Assembly (NCBI GenBank): GCA_937892085.1
Contig: CALAVD010000529.1
Span: forward strand, 1 to 5,672
DNA from: an uncultured Prevotellaceae bacterium
GTDB taxonomy: Bacteria; Bacteroidota; Bacteroidia; Bacteroidales; Muribaculaceae
Direction of reading: 5' to 3'
DNA length: 5,672 bases
Shown here in pieces: positions 1 to 5,672 of the stretch. Positions within the stretch are counted from its first letter, which is position 1; each line of letters opens with the position of its first letter. The position numbers were made by a program, and so were the translations under genes. Under the pieces are notes generated by a model. That model was given only the letters and a program-made list of their open reading frames with translations. It ran no database searches and was not told where the DNA came from.

Positions 1-63
1 GCAGCTTTGCGAGATTATCATTTCGTCTCGTGTGACACTTTTTGAAAAAAAAACGAGAAAAAA

Positions 64-95
64 TTTGCACGAAAGAAAAAAAGGTGTTATTTTTG
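64..95 (+). promoter_or_regulatory. Bacteroidota-type promoter of the NUDIX gene
   Basis: A -33 element TTTG at 64-67 is followed after 20 bp by TATTTTTG at 88-95, which fits the Bacteroidota TAnnTTTG -7 consensus for the primary sigma factor. Transcription would start near 101-103, giving a leader of about 20 nt before the ATG at 121. A-tracts at 45-53, 58-63 and 76-82 surround the -33 box and may help as an AT-rich upstream element. The rest of positions 1-63 holds nothing I can name. Confidence 0.7.
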
Positions 96-109
96 CGTAA
101 AAATTACAC
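84..109. promoter_or_regulatory. Putative operator: 26-bp imperfect palindrome over the promoter
   Basis: The left arm begins GTGTTATTTTT and the right arm ends AAAAATTACAC, with the axis at the central CG (96-97). On comparing the site with its reverse complement, 22 of 26 positions agree (11 of 13 pairs). It covers the -7 box at 88-95 and the expected start site, so a bound dimer would block transcription. The gene just downstream encodes a NUDIX/winged-helix protein of a family that often regulates its own gene, so autorepression is the simplest reading. AT-richness makes a chance palindrome easier, and no footprint or second site is available here. Confidence 0.5.
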
Positions 110-120
110 GTTAAAATAAA

Positions 121-810
121 ATGGAAGAAGAAAAAAAGTATTGTTACAGATATCCGCACCCTGCGGTGACTACCGACTGCGTGATTTTTGGCTTTGACGG
201 CACTAAGCTCAAGGTGCTGCTCATTGAGCGTGGTATTGAGCCATACAAAGGCAAATGGGCGTTTCCCGGAGGCTTCCTGCGAATGGATGAAGATGCCTAT
301 CAAGGTGCCCTGCGTGAGTTGAAAGAGGAGACGGGTCTCGACGCTGCCTATATCAAGCAGTTTCACACATTTACCGCCCCTAACCGCGACCCTCGCGAGC
401 GAGTAATCACCATAGCCTATTTTGCTTTAGTGCGCTTGCAGGATGTGCAAGGCGGTGATGATGCCGCACGTGCCGAGTGGTTTGCACTCGACGAAGTGCC
501 GGCACTGGCGTTTGACCATGACCAGATTTTGCGCCTCGCCTCCCGTGAACTCCGCCGCCAAATCCATTTCGAGCCTGTGGGCTTTGAGCTGTTGCCCAAG
601 CAGTTTACTATGAAGGAATTGCAAACTCTATATGAAGCAATCCTTGACGTGAAATTCGACCGACGCAATTTCTATAAGAAGATGCAGCATTTAGAACTGC
701 TCACCCAAGTCATGAATGAAACCACTGCAAAGCGGCAACCCTTCCTCTTTGAGTTTAATAAAGAGAAATATAAAGAATTGAAACACAGAGGATTCAGGCT
801 GGAATTCTAG
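121..810 (+). CDS. NUDIX-domain protein with C-terminal winged helix (NrtR/AraR-like regulator)
   Basis: This 229-residue protein has two parts. Residues 12-130 form a NUDIX domain with a complete NUDIX box at 51-73 (G51, E57, R65-E66, E69-E70, G72, L73), preceded by the KWAFPGGF segment typical of ADP-ribose/NADH-type members. Residues 150-215 (from FEPVGFELLP through FDRRNFYKKM) match the winged-helix C-terminus of NrtR-like regulators. In that family the NUDIX fold senses a ligand, ADP-ribose for NrtR or arabinose for the Bacteroides AraR, and the winged helix binds DNA. Because the box is intact, hydrolase activity is also possible. The ATG at 121 lies about 20 nt after a predicted start site and just beyond an operator-like palindrome, which suggests autoregulation. 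The next gene is a sirtuin, which hints at a role in NAD/ADP-ribose metabolism. The family call is firm; the ligand and target genes are unknown. Confidence 0.9.
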   Translation: MEEEKKYCYRYPHPAVTTDCVIFGFDGTKLKVLLIERGIEPYKGKWAFPGGFLRMDEDAYQGALRELKEETGLDAAYIKQFHTFTAPNRDPRERVITIAYFALVRLQDVQGGDDAARAEWFALDEVPALAFDHDQILRLASRELRRQIHFEPVGFELLPKQFTMKELQTLYEAILDVKFDRRNFYKKMQHLELLTQVMNETTAKRQPFLFEFNKEKYKELKHRGFRLEF

Positions 811-814
811 GTGA

Positions 815-849
815 AGTGTTAAGTGATAAGTGTAAAGTGTTAGGTGTTA
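815..849. repeat. Degenerate 7-bp tandem repeat (AGTGTTA, five copies)
   Basis: Five consecutive heptamers can be read: AGTGTTA (815-821), AGTGATA (822-828), AGTGTAA (829-835), AGTGTTA (836-842) and GGTGTTA (843-849), followed by a decayed AGTAAGT. The array starts 5 bp after the NUDIX stop codon and runs almost directly into the CTAG array. It does not code in the frame of either neighbour. Function unknown; it may simply be decayed intergenic repeat DNA. Confidence 0.7.
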
Positions 850-858
850 AGTAAGTGA

Positions 859-906
859 CTAGAACTTCTAGATATCTAGAAAATCTAGAGGTTCTAGAAT
901 TTCTAG
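859..906. repeat. CTAG array with 8-9 bp period and hairpin potential
   Basis: Six CTAG tetramers begin at 859, 868, 876, 885, 894 and 903, a spacing of 9, 8, 9, 9 and 9 bp. Several palindromes nest inside: TCTAGATATCTAGA (867-880) is perfect, and 859-872 pairs with 884-897 over 14 bp with one G-U wobble and an 11-nt loop. In RNA this could fold into alternative hairpins between the NUDIX and sirtuin genes. No T-run follows (the sequence continues AGGGGAAAAAG), so it is not a standard intrinsic terminator. It could be an mRNA-stabilising or attenuating structure, a short palindromic repeat element, or a binding-site array. I cannot choose among these. Confidence 0.75.
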
Positions 907-939
907 GGGAAAAAGCTAACAATTAATAAATAACCGATT

Positions 940-1638
940 ATGAAAAACTTAGTTGTATCTTCAGGCGCCGGCATCAGTGCCGAGAGCGGCATCAAGACTT
1001 TCCGTGATGCCGATGGTCTATGGGAGAACTATCCCGTGATGGACGTGGCAAGCCACGACGGTTTCTTGCGCGACCCTGCGCTCATTCACAAGTTTTACAA
1101 CATGCTCAGAGGTAAACTCGTTAACGCCCAGCCTAATGACGCTCATTATGGCTTAGTGCAGCTGGAGAAGTATTTCAACGTGAACGTCATCACACAGAAC
1201 GTTGACGACCTGCACGAGCGTGCCGGCTCTAAGAACGTGCTGCACCTGCATGGCGAACTCATGAAGGTGCGCTCCCTGAGGCATGAGGAGCGAGAGTATA
1301 AGCTCCCCTGCGACCAACTCACCGACAAGGGGCTTGAGACCAGTATCGATACACGTGACCCATACGGAGACCCCGTGCGTCCCCACATCGTGTTCTTCCA
1401 GGAGGCGGTGCCCAACATGGAGCAGGCGTGTGTCTTGGCACAACAAGCCGACGTGTTTGTTGTTATTGGAACCTCACTGGTGGTCTATCCTGCCGCATCG
1501 CTGCTGCACTATGCTCCACGCAATGCCGAGGTTTACTACATCGATCCTCGCCCCAGTGCAGTGCCGAGCTATGTTCACGTCATCGACAAGCCCGCCACCG
1601 AGGGCGTGAAAGAGCTGATTGAAATACTCACAAAGTAG
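940..1638 (+). CDS. cobB: Sir2-family NAD-dependent protein deacylase (sirtuin), zinc-less type
   Basis: Sirtuins remove acyl groups from lysines using NAD, releasing nicotinamide and O-acyl-ADP-ribose. The NAD-binding start GAGISAESG (9-17), TFRD (20-23), TQNVDDLHERAG (85-96), catalytic His104 in HLHGEL, IGTSLVVYPAA (176-186) and the late YIDPRPS are all present, so the fold looks complete at 232 residues, a usual bacterial length. There are only two cysteines (124 and 164), so the four-Cys zinc site of CobB is missing; 108-147 replaces that module. The Y-x-x-R pair that favours succinyl-lysine in CobB and SIRT5 reads Y53-N-M-L56, with Arg shifted to 57, and the FGE motif reads F153-Q-E. The ATG at 940 places GAGIS at residues 9-13, as expected for a cytosolic enzyme. 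No TAnnTTTG box is visible in 811-939, so it may be read from the NUDIX promoter. Confidence 0.92.
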   Translation: MKNLVVSSGAGISAESGIKTFRDADGLWENYPVMDVASHDGFLRDPALIHKFYNMLRGKLVNAQPNDAHYGLVQLEKYFNVNVITQNVDDLHERAGSKNVLHLHGELMKVRSLRHEEREYKLPCDQLTDKGLETSIDTRDPYGDPVRPHIVFFQEAVPNMEQACVLAQQADVFVVIGTSLVVYPAASLLHYAPRNAEVYYIDPRPSAVPSYVHVIDKPATEGVKELIEILTK

Positions 1639-1655
1639 AAGTCAGATGTAAGTTG

Positions 1656-1667
1656 TCTGAATTCAGA
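1656..1667. repeat. Perfect 12-bp palindrome TCTGAATTCAGA with flanking direct repeat
   Basis: TCTGAATTCAGA equals its own reverse complement and lies 18 bp after the sirtuin stop codon. TCAGATGT also occurs twice, at 1642-1649 and 1663-1670. No T-run follows, so it is not a convincing terminator. It may be a weak operator or chance in a low-complexity gap. Confidence 0.45.
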
Positions 1668-1674
1668 TGTCAAA

Positions 1675-1694
1675 GCCATAAAGTGCCATAAAGT
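1675..1694. repeat. Tandem duplication of a 10-mer (GCCATAAAGT x2)
   Basis: The decamer at 1675-1684 is repeated exactly at 1685-1694. It lies in the 131-bp gap between the sirtuin and transporter genes, upstream of the transporter's -7 box. The rest of this gap is low-complexity DNA made of short GTGA/CTGA-type words. Two copies suggest slippage; no function is apparent. Confidence 0.6.
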
Positions 1695-1728
1695 GACAGC
1701 TGAAGACTGATAACTGAAAACTTTTCAT

Positions 1729-1736
1729 TAACTTTG
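1729..1736 (+). promoter_or_regulatory. Bacteroidota -7 box of the OPT transporter gene
   Basis: TAACTTTG fits the TAnnTTTG consensus. The expected start site near 1742 would give a leader of about 28 nt before the ATG at 1770. No clear TTG or TTTG stands at the expected -33 position, so the promoter may be weaker or depend on an activator. Confidence 0.55.
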
Positions 1737-1769
1737 CAACTTGAAACATCTATTACTAAATAATAATAT

Positions 1770-3818
1770 ATGCAAGACGAGAAAGATTTACTACAAGCTC
1801 AGGAGTCAGTTGAAATTCCTGGTAACGTCCAGCAGGAGACTACACAACTCCCCGACGGCGTGATCGAAGAAGGTCAGGTGGAACTCCCTGAGAACGCCTT
1901 CAGACCTCTGAAGGAAGGTGAGAAGTATGTCCCCATTCTCCGTCCCGAGAAGAACTATCCCGAGGTGACTCCCTACTCGGTGTCGCTGGGATTGATTATG
2001 GCGGTGATTTTCAGTGCCGCCGCTGCCTATCTGGGACTGAAAGTGGGACAAGTGTTTGAGGCGGCTATCCCCATCGCGATTATCGCTGCGGGTATCGCCA
2101 GTGTGACTAAGCGCAAGAACTCGCTTGGCGAGAACGTGATTATCCAGTCGATTGGTGCTGCAAGCGGCATAGTGGTGGCAGGTGCCATCTTCACATTGCC
2201 GGCACTCTACATCTTGCAGGCCAAGTACCCCGATATGACCGTCAACTTCCTTGAGGTATTCCTCAGTTCGATGCTTGGTGGATTGTTGGGCATTTTATTC
2301 TTTATCCCATTCCGCAAGTATTTCGTGAAGGAGAAACACGGAGATTTCCCGTTCCCCGAAGCTACAGCAACCACTCAGGTGCTCGTTCAGGGTCAGAAGG
2401 GTGGCGACCAGGCTAAGCCATTGCTCATCGCAGGACTCGTGGGTGGTATCTACGACTTCTTGATGAGCTCCTTCGGATGGTGGAAAGAGGTGATTTCGAC
2501 CACAGCTATCCCCGCGTTGCAAGACTTCACGTCTCAAACCAAGTTGCTCTTTAAGGTGAACATCAGCGCCGCAACTCTTGGATTAGGTTTCATCATTGGC
2601 TTGAAGTACAGCTTCATCATCTTCGCAGGTAGTGCGTTTATCTGGTGGGTGATTGTGCCTCTGTTTGCCGCGGTAAGCCCTGAAATGGCGGGTCTCGAGA
2701 CCGACATCATCTTCAAAGACTTTGCTCGCTCGATAGGTATCGGTGGCATCGCCATGAGTGGTATCATTGGCATCATCAAGTCGTGGGGAGTGATTAAGAA
2801 CGCTGTGGGGCTTGCCGGCAAGTCGTTCAAGAAGAATGCCGACGTGGAGAAGCCCGAGCGCACCCAGCGCGACATCTCGATGAAAGCTCTGGTGTTTGCT
2901 CTTGGCGCAGCGCTATTAGTGACCTTCGTGTTCTTCTGGATTGGCGTGATAGGCAGTCTGCCTCAAGCCATCGTGGCGTTTATCGTAGTGGTGGTTATCG
3001 CATTCTTGTTCACTACCGTTGCTGCCAACGCTATCGCTATCGTGGGTAGTAACCCGGTGAGTGGCATGACACTGATGACTCTGATTATTGCCTCGGGAAT
3101 ATTTGTCGCTGTTGGCCTTAATGGCTGGCAAGGCATTGTGGCATCGATGATAATTGGTGGTGTGGTGTGTACCGCACTCTCAATGGCGGGCGGCATGGTG
3201 ACCGATATGAAGATTGGTTACTGGATTGGTACTACTCCCGCCAAGCAGCAGACGTGGAAAATGCTCGGAACAGTGCTTTCGGCAGCTACCGTGGGCGGTG
3301 TGATGATTATCTTGAACAAGACCTATGGTTTCTACGACGGTGCCGTGCCAGGTGAGACCCCTCTGGTAGCTCCTCAGGCCAACGCGATGGCGGCTGTTAT
3401 CGACCCGCTCATGACAGGTGGCGAGACTCCCTGGATGTTCTACATCTGTGGCGCTATCTTGGCTTGCCTGCTCAACTGGCTCAAGGTGCCTGCCCTGCCA
3501 TTCTCGTTAGGTATGTTCATTCCCTTCCAGCTCAACACGCCACTGCTCATTGGAGGTATCATAAGCTGGTTTGTGAGCACACGTAGCAAGGACGAGAAAC
3601 TCAACAAGGCACGCATGGACAAGGGCACGCTCATCGCCAGCGGTTTCATTGCCGGTGGTGCGCTGATGGGTGTAGTGAGTGCCGCGATGAAGTTTGGTGG
3701 ATTTAAGTATGAGAGTCCACTAAGCGACGGTTTGTCGAGCATCCTTGGACTTGTAGTCTATATCGCTTTGATTATCTACTTCGCTGTTTCTTGCCTTCGT
3801 GCCAAGAAAACCGAGTAA
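1770..3818 (+). CDS. OPT-family oligopeptide transporter
   Basis: This 682-residue inner-membrane protein belongs to the OPT family (COG1297 type), proton-coupled carriers that take up oligopeptides or, in some branches, metal chelates. The sequence cannot tell which substrate applies here. About 65 acidic, Glu/Gln-rich residues precede the first membrane segment, probably in the cytoplasm. A long series of hydrophobic segments then runs from about residue 66 to 678, roughly 14-16 in all. Family hallmarks are AAAAYLGLKVG in the first segments, HGDFPFPEA at 190-198 and GSNPVSGMT at 426-434. The length matches the bacterial family and the reading frame is unbroken. The ATG at 1770 is the only reasonable start, since the next Met lies inside the first membrane helix. 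The gene has its own -7 box and is followed by a terminator, so it appears monocistronic. Confidence 0.92.
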   Translation: MQDEKDLLQAQESVEIPGNVQQETTQLPDGVIEEGQVELPENAFRPLKEGEKYVPILRPEKNYPEVTPYSVSLGLIMAVIFSAAAAYLGLKVGQVFEAAIPIAIIAAGIASVTKRKNSLGENVIIQSIGAASGIVVAGAIFTLPALYILQAKYPDMTVNFLEVFLSSMLGGLLGILFFIPFRKYFVKEKHGDFPFPEATATTQVLVQGQKGGDQAKPLLIAGLVGGIYDFLMSSFGWWKEVISTTAIPALQDFTSQTKLLFKVNISAATLGLGFIIGLKYSFIIFAGSAFIWWVIVPLFAAVSPEMAGLETDIIFKDFARSIGIGGIAMSGIIGIIKSWGVIKNAVGLAGKSFKKNADVEKPERTQRDISMKALVFALGAALLVTFVFFWIGVIGSLPQAIVAFIVVVVIAFLFTTVAANAIAIVGSNPVSGMTLMTLIIASGIFVAVGLNGWQGIVASMIIGGVVCTALSMAGGMVTDMKIGYWIGTTPAKQQTWKMLGTVLSAATVGGVMIILNKTYGFYDGAVPGETPLVAPQANAMAAVIDPLMTGGETPWMFYICGAILACLLNWLKVPALPFSLGMFIPFQLNTPLLIGGIISWFVSTRSKDEKLNKARMDKGTLIASGFIAGGALMGVVSAAMKFGGFKYESPLSDGLSSILGLVVYIALIIYFAVSCLRAKKTE

Positions 3819-3839
3819 TCAGCTAACAAGCAACAAGTT

Positions 3840-3880
3840 AACGAGGCAATAGCATAAATTGCGCTACTGCCTTGTTTTCT
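3840..3880 (+). terminator. Intrinsic terminator after the OPT transporter
   Basis: The arms 3840-3853 and 3863-3876 pair over 14 positions with one A-C mismatch and one G-U wobble, around a 9-nt loop. A T-rich run (TTGTTTTCT, 3872-3880) overlaps and follows the descending arm. It lies 21 bp beyond the transporter stop and upstream of the helicase promoter, so it separates the two transcription units. Confidence 0.75.
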
Positions 3881-3907
3881 TGTCGCCTTGGCTATTATCA
3901 GTAAAAA

Positions 3908-3940
3908 TTGCGGTATTACGGCAAATTTTTCCTACCTTTG
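3908..3940 (+). promoter_or_regulatory. Bacteroidota-type promoter of the DEAD-box helicase gene
   Basis: TTG at 3908-3910 (in AAATTGCGG) and TACCTTTG at 3933-3940 match the -33 and TAnnTTTG -7 elements, 22 bp apart. Transcription would start near 3946, leaving a leader of only about 16 nt before the ATG at 3962. No cold-shock-type long leader is visible, although some DeaD relatives are cold-regulated. Confidence 0.7.
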
Positions 3941-3961
3941 CACCCATAATTGATAACAAAC

Positions 3962-5653
3962 ATGGCAACATTCAAAGAACTTGGCGTGCGCGACGACTTG
4001 CTTCGCGCTATCGAGATGATGGGATATGAGAAACCTATGCCCATACAGGAAATGGTGATTCCGCACCTGCTCAACGAGGAGACCGACGTGGTGGGACTGG
4101 CGCAGACTGGCACCGGCAAGACCGCAGCCTTCGGTCTGCCGATGCTGCAACGCATCGACACATCATCAACGGCGACACAAGCGCTCATTCTTGACCCGAC
4201 TCGTGAGCTGTGCCTCCAGACTAAGACCGACCTTGAGGACTACTCCCGCTATGTGGATGGGCTGAGAGTGGTGGCGGTGTATGGCGGTGCGAGCATCGAG
4301 TCGCAAATCCGGGAGGTGAAGCGTGGCGTGCAGGTGATTGTGGCAACGCCAGGACGCCTGCAGGATCTCATCAGGCGTGGAGTGGTGAAGCTCGACGCTG
4401 TGCGCACCGTTATCCTCGACGAGGCCGACGAGATGCTCAACATGGGCTTCATCGACGACATCAACAACATCTTGATAAATGTGCCCGACGAGCGCAAGAT
4501 GCTGCTTTTCAGTGCCACTATGCCGCGCGAGATTGCCAATATCGCTAAGGACTTCATGCACAACCCGGTGGAGTTTGTCGCCGGCACTCGCAACGAGGGG
4601 TCGGCCAATGTGCGCCACATCTATTATATGGTGAAGGCGAGCGACAAGTATCTCGCACTAAAGCGCATAGTGGATTTCTTGCCTCGCATCTACGGAATAG
4701 TGTTCTGTCGTACTCGTGCCAGCGCACAGGAAGTGGCGTCGCAGCTCATTCAGGACGGTTATGACGCCGATGCCCTGCATGGCGACCTCTCGCAGGCGCA
4801 GCGCGATGCCGTGATGAAGAAGTTTCGCGAGCGCAACTTGCAACTGCTCGTGGCTACCGACGTGGCGGCGCGTGGCCTCGACGTTAATGACCTCACCCAC
4901 ATCATCAGCTACAGCCTCCCCGACGATAACGACATCTACAACCACCGCAGCGGGCGCACAGGGCGTGCCGGCAAGGCGGGCATCTCCATAGCCATCATTC
5001 ACAGCCGTGAGCGCAACAAGCTCAAGCAGATAGAGAAACAGATTGGCAAGGAGTTTGAGCGCCGTGAGGTGCCTAAGGCCGAGGAGATTATCGAGAAGCA
5101 GCTTTTCAACCTCGCCGATCGCCTTGAAAACGTGGAAGTGCGTGAGGAGGAGATAGCTCCTTACCTGCCCAATGTGCTTAAGAAACTATCGTGGCTCAGT
5201 GGAGAGGACGTGGTGAAGCGCCTGCTTTCGCTGGAGTTCAACCGCATGCTCGACTACTACAAGAAGGCTCCTGTGCTCGACATCGTACCCGAGAAAAAAG
5301 AGCGCAAGCGTGGGGAGAAGAAAGAGCGCACGCGCAAGCCTAACGGCGAGAAGGATCGGCGCGTGGGCGAGGAAGGCTACGAACGAGTGTTTATCAATGT
5401 GGGCAAGAGCCACGGCTTCTATGCCCCCGACCTCATTCGCATGATTAACGCCACCGAGGGCGGCAAGAGAGTGGGCATTGGGCGCATCGACCTGCTGACC
5501 AACTACTCCCTCTTTGATGTGCGTAGCGGTGAGGCTCACAAGGTTATCAGCGCTCTGCGCAACAGCGAGTTCTATGGCAAACGCCTGCATCTTGAGATTG
5601 CCGATGCCAATAAGGATTATGCGTCTATCACCTACGAAGGCGAGGTGATAGAC
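3962..5653 (+). CDS. deaD: DEAD-box RNA helicase, DeaD/CsdA type, 3' end missing
   Basis: This is an ATP-dependent RNA helicase, a family that remodels rRNA during ribosome assembly and mRNA structure during decay. I translated it from the ATG at 3962, and 564 genuine codons are present. All core motifs are visible: Q motif (F4, GYEKPMPIQ 21-29), AQTGTGKT 47-54, PTREL 79-83, GG 108-109, TPGR 129-132, DEAD 153-156, SAT 184-186, motif IV VFCRTR 247-252, ATDVAARGLD 298-307 and HRSGRTGR 328-335. A Lys/Arg/Glu-rich linker (about 443-468) leads to a DbpA-type RNA-binding domain (about 473-550) with GRIDLL in its core, which is why DeaD/CsdA is preferred over RhlE-type helicases. Asp78 stands just before PTREL, where a small residue is usual. 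No stop codon is reached: the frame runs on into adapter sequence, so the natural C-terminal tail is absent. Confidence 0.93.
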
Positions 5654-5672
5654 AGATCGGAAGAGCACACGT
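5654..5672. other. Illumina TruSeq adapter remnant at the contig end
   Basis: The final 19 bases read AGATCGGAAGAGCACACGT, an exact match to the first 19 bases of the Illumina TruSeq read-1 adapter. They replace the expected continuation of the helicase gene and would add the false residues RSEEHT in frame. This is a library artefact and not organism DNA. Confidence 0.97.

Noticed and set aside
10..43. Small hairpin (CGAGA 10-14 with TCTCG 26-30) followed by five T at 39-43, as a terminator of an upstream gene
   Set aside because: The stem is only 5 bp, the loop is 11 nt and the T-run is 8 nt away from the stem, so it is too weak to call.
2..100. End of an upstream gene in the second frame (stop at 98-100)
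   Set aside because: The translation is mostly Lys and low-complexity residues, and the region overlaps the A-tract promoter and operator; nothing supports coding.
859..906. Possible CRISPR array
   Set aside because: The repeated unit is only 4 bp of fixed sequence with 4-5 bp between copies; there are no long repeats, no spacers and no cas genes.
811..939. Promoter for the sirtuin gene
   Set aside because: No TAnnTTTG box with a -33 partner was found on the + strand in this gap; the nearest look-alike, TAGAATTT at 895-902, lacks the final TTTG.
4166..4618. Open reading frame of 150 codons on the - strand
   Set aside because: It lies opposite conserved helicase motifs (TPGR, DEAD, SAT), resembles no known family, and is a by-product of the GC-rich codon use of the + strand gene.
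5186..5668. Open reading frame of 160 codons on the - strand
   Set aside because: It is antisense to the well-supported DeaD/CsdA helicase and its first codons lie in the adapter remnant, so it cannot be a real gene.
1..5672. A new multi-gene defence or biosynthetic system
   Set aside because: All four genes fall into well-known families with ordinary architecture; only the NUDIX-sirtuin pairing hints at a shared role, and that is an inference.

Overview
The window looks like one short metagenomic contig from a member of the Bacteroidota, most likely a gut Bacteroidales. Three upstream regions carry the TAnnTTTG -7 box typical of this phylum (88-95, 1729-1736, 3933-3940). The start codons lack strong Shine-Dalgarno sequences, and all four proteins read like Bacteroidales versions of their families. 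Placement below order (for example Muribaculaceae or Prevotellaceae) is a guess.

All four genes are on the + strand. (1) 121-810 is a NUDIX-domain protein with a C-terminal winged-helix region, of the NrtR/AraR regulator type. Its promoter (64-95) is overlapped by a 26-bp imperfect palindrome that looks like an autoregulatory operator. (2) 940-1638 is a sirtuin-type NAD-dependent protein deacylase without the usual zinc-binding cysteines. The 129-bp gap between these two genes holds a 7-bp tandem repeat followed by a dense CTAG array with hairpin potential, and no obvious promoter, so the pair may be co-transcribed. (3) 1770-3818 is an OPT-family membrane transporter with its own -7 box, followed by a good intrinsic terminator (3840-3880). 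(4) From 3962 to the end runs a DeaD/CsdA-type DEAD-box RNA helicase with its own promoter. Its 3' end is missing.

The last 19 bases (5654-5672) match the start of the Illumina TruSeq adapter and are not genomic sequence, so the helicase should be read only to 5653.

The NUDIX regulator and the sirtuin plausibly form a functional pair around NAD/ADP-ribose chemistry: sirtuins consume NAD and release nicotinamide and O-acyl-ADP-ribose, while NrtR-type NUDIX proteins bind or hydrolyse ADP-ribose-like ligands. The transporter and helicase look like independent housekeeping genes. I see no mobile element, CRISPR array, RNA gene or clearly new multi-gene system. The points most worth checking are the operator-like palindrome, the CTAG array, the altered acyl-pocket residues of the sirtuin, and the adapter at the contig end.
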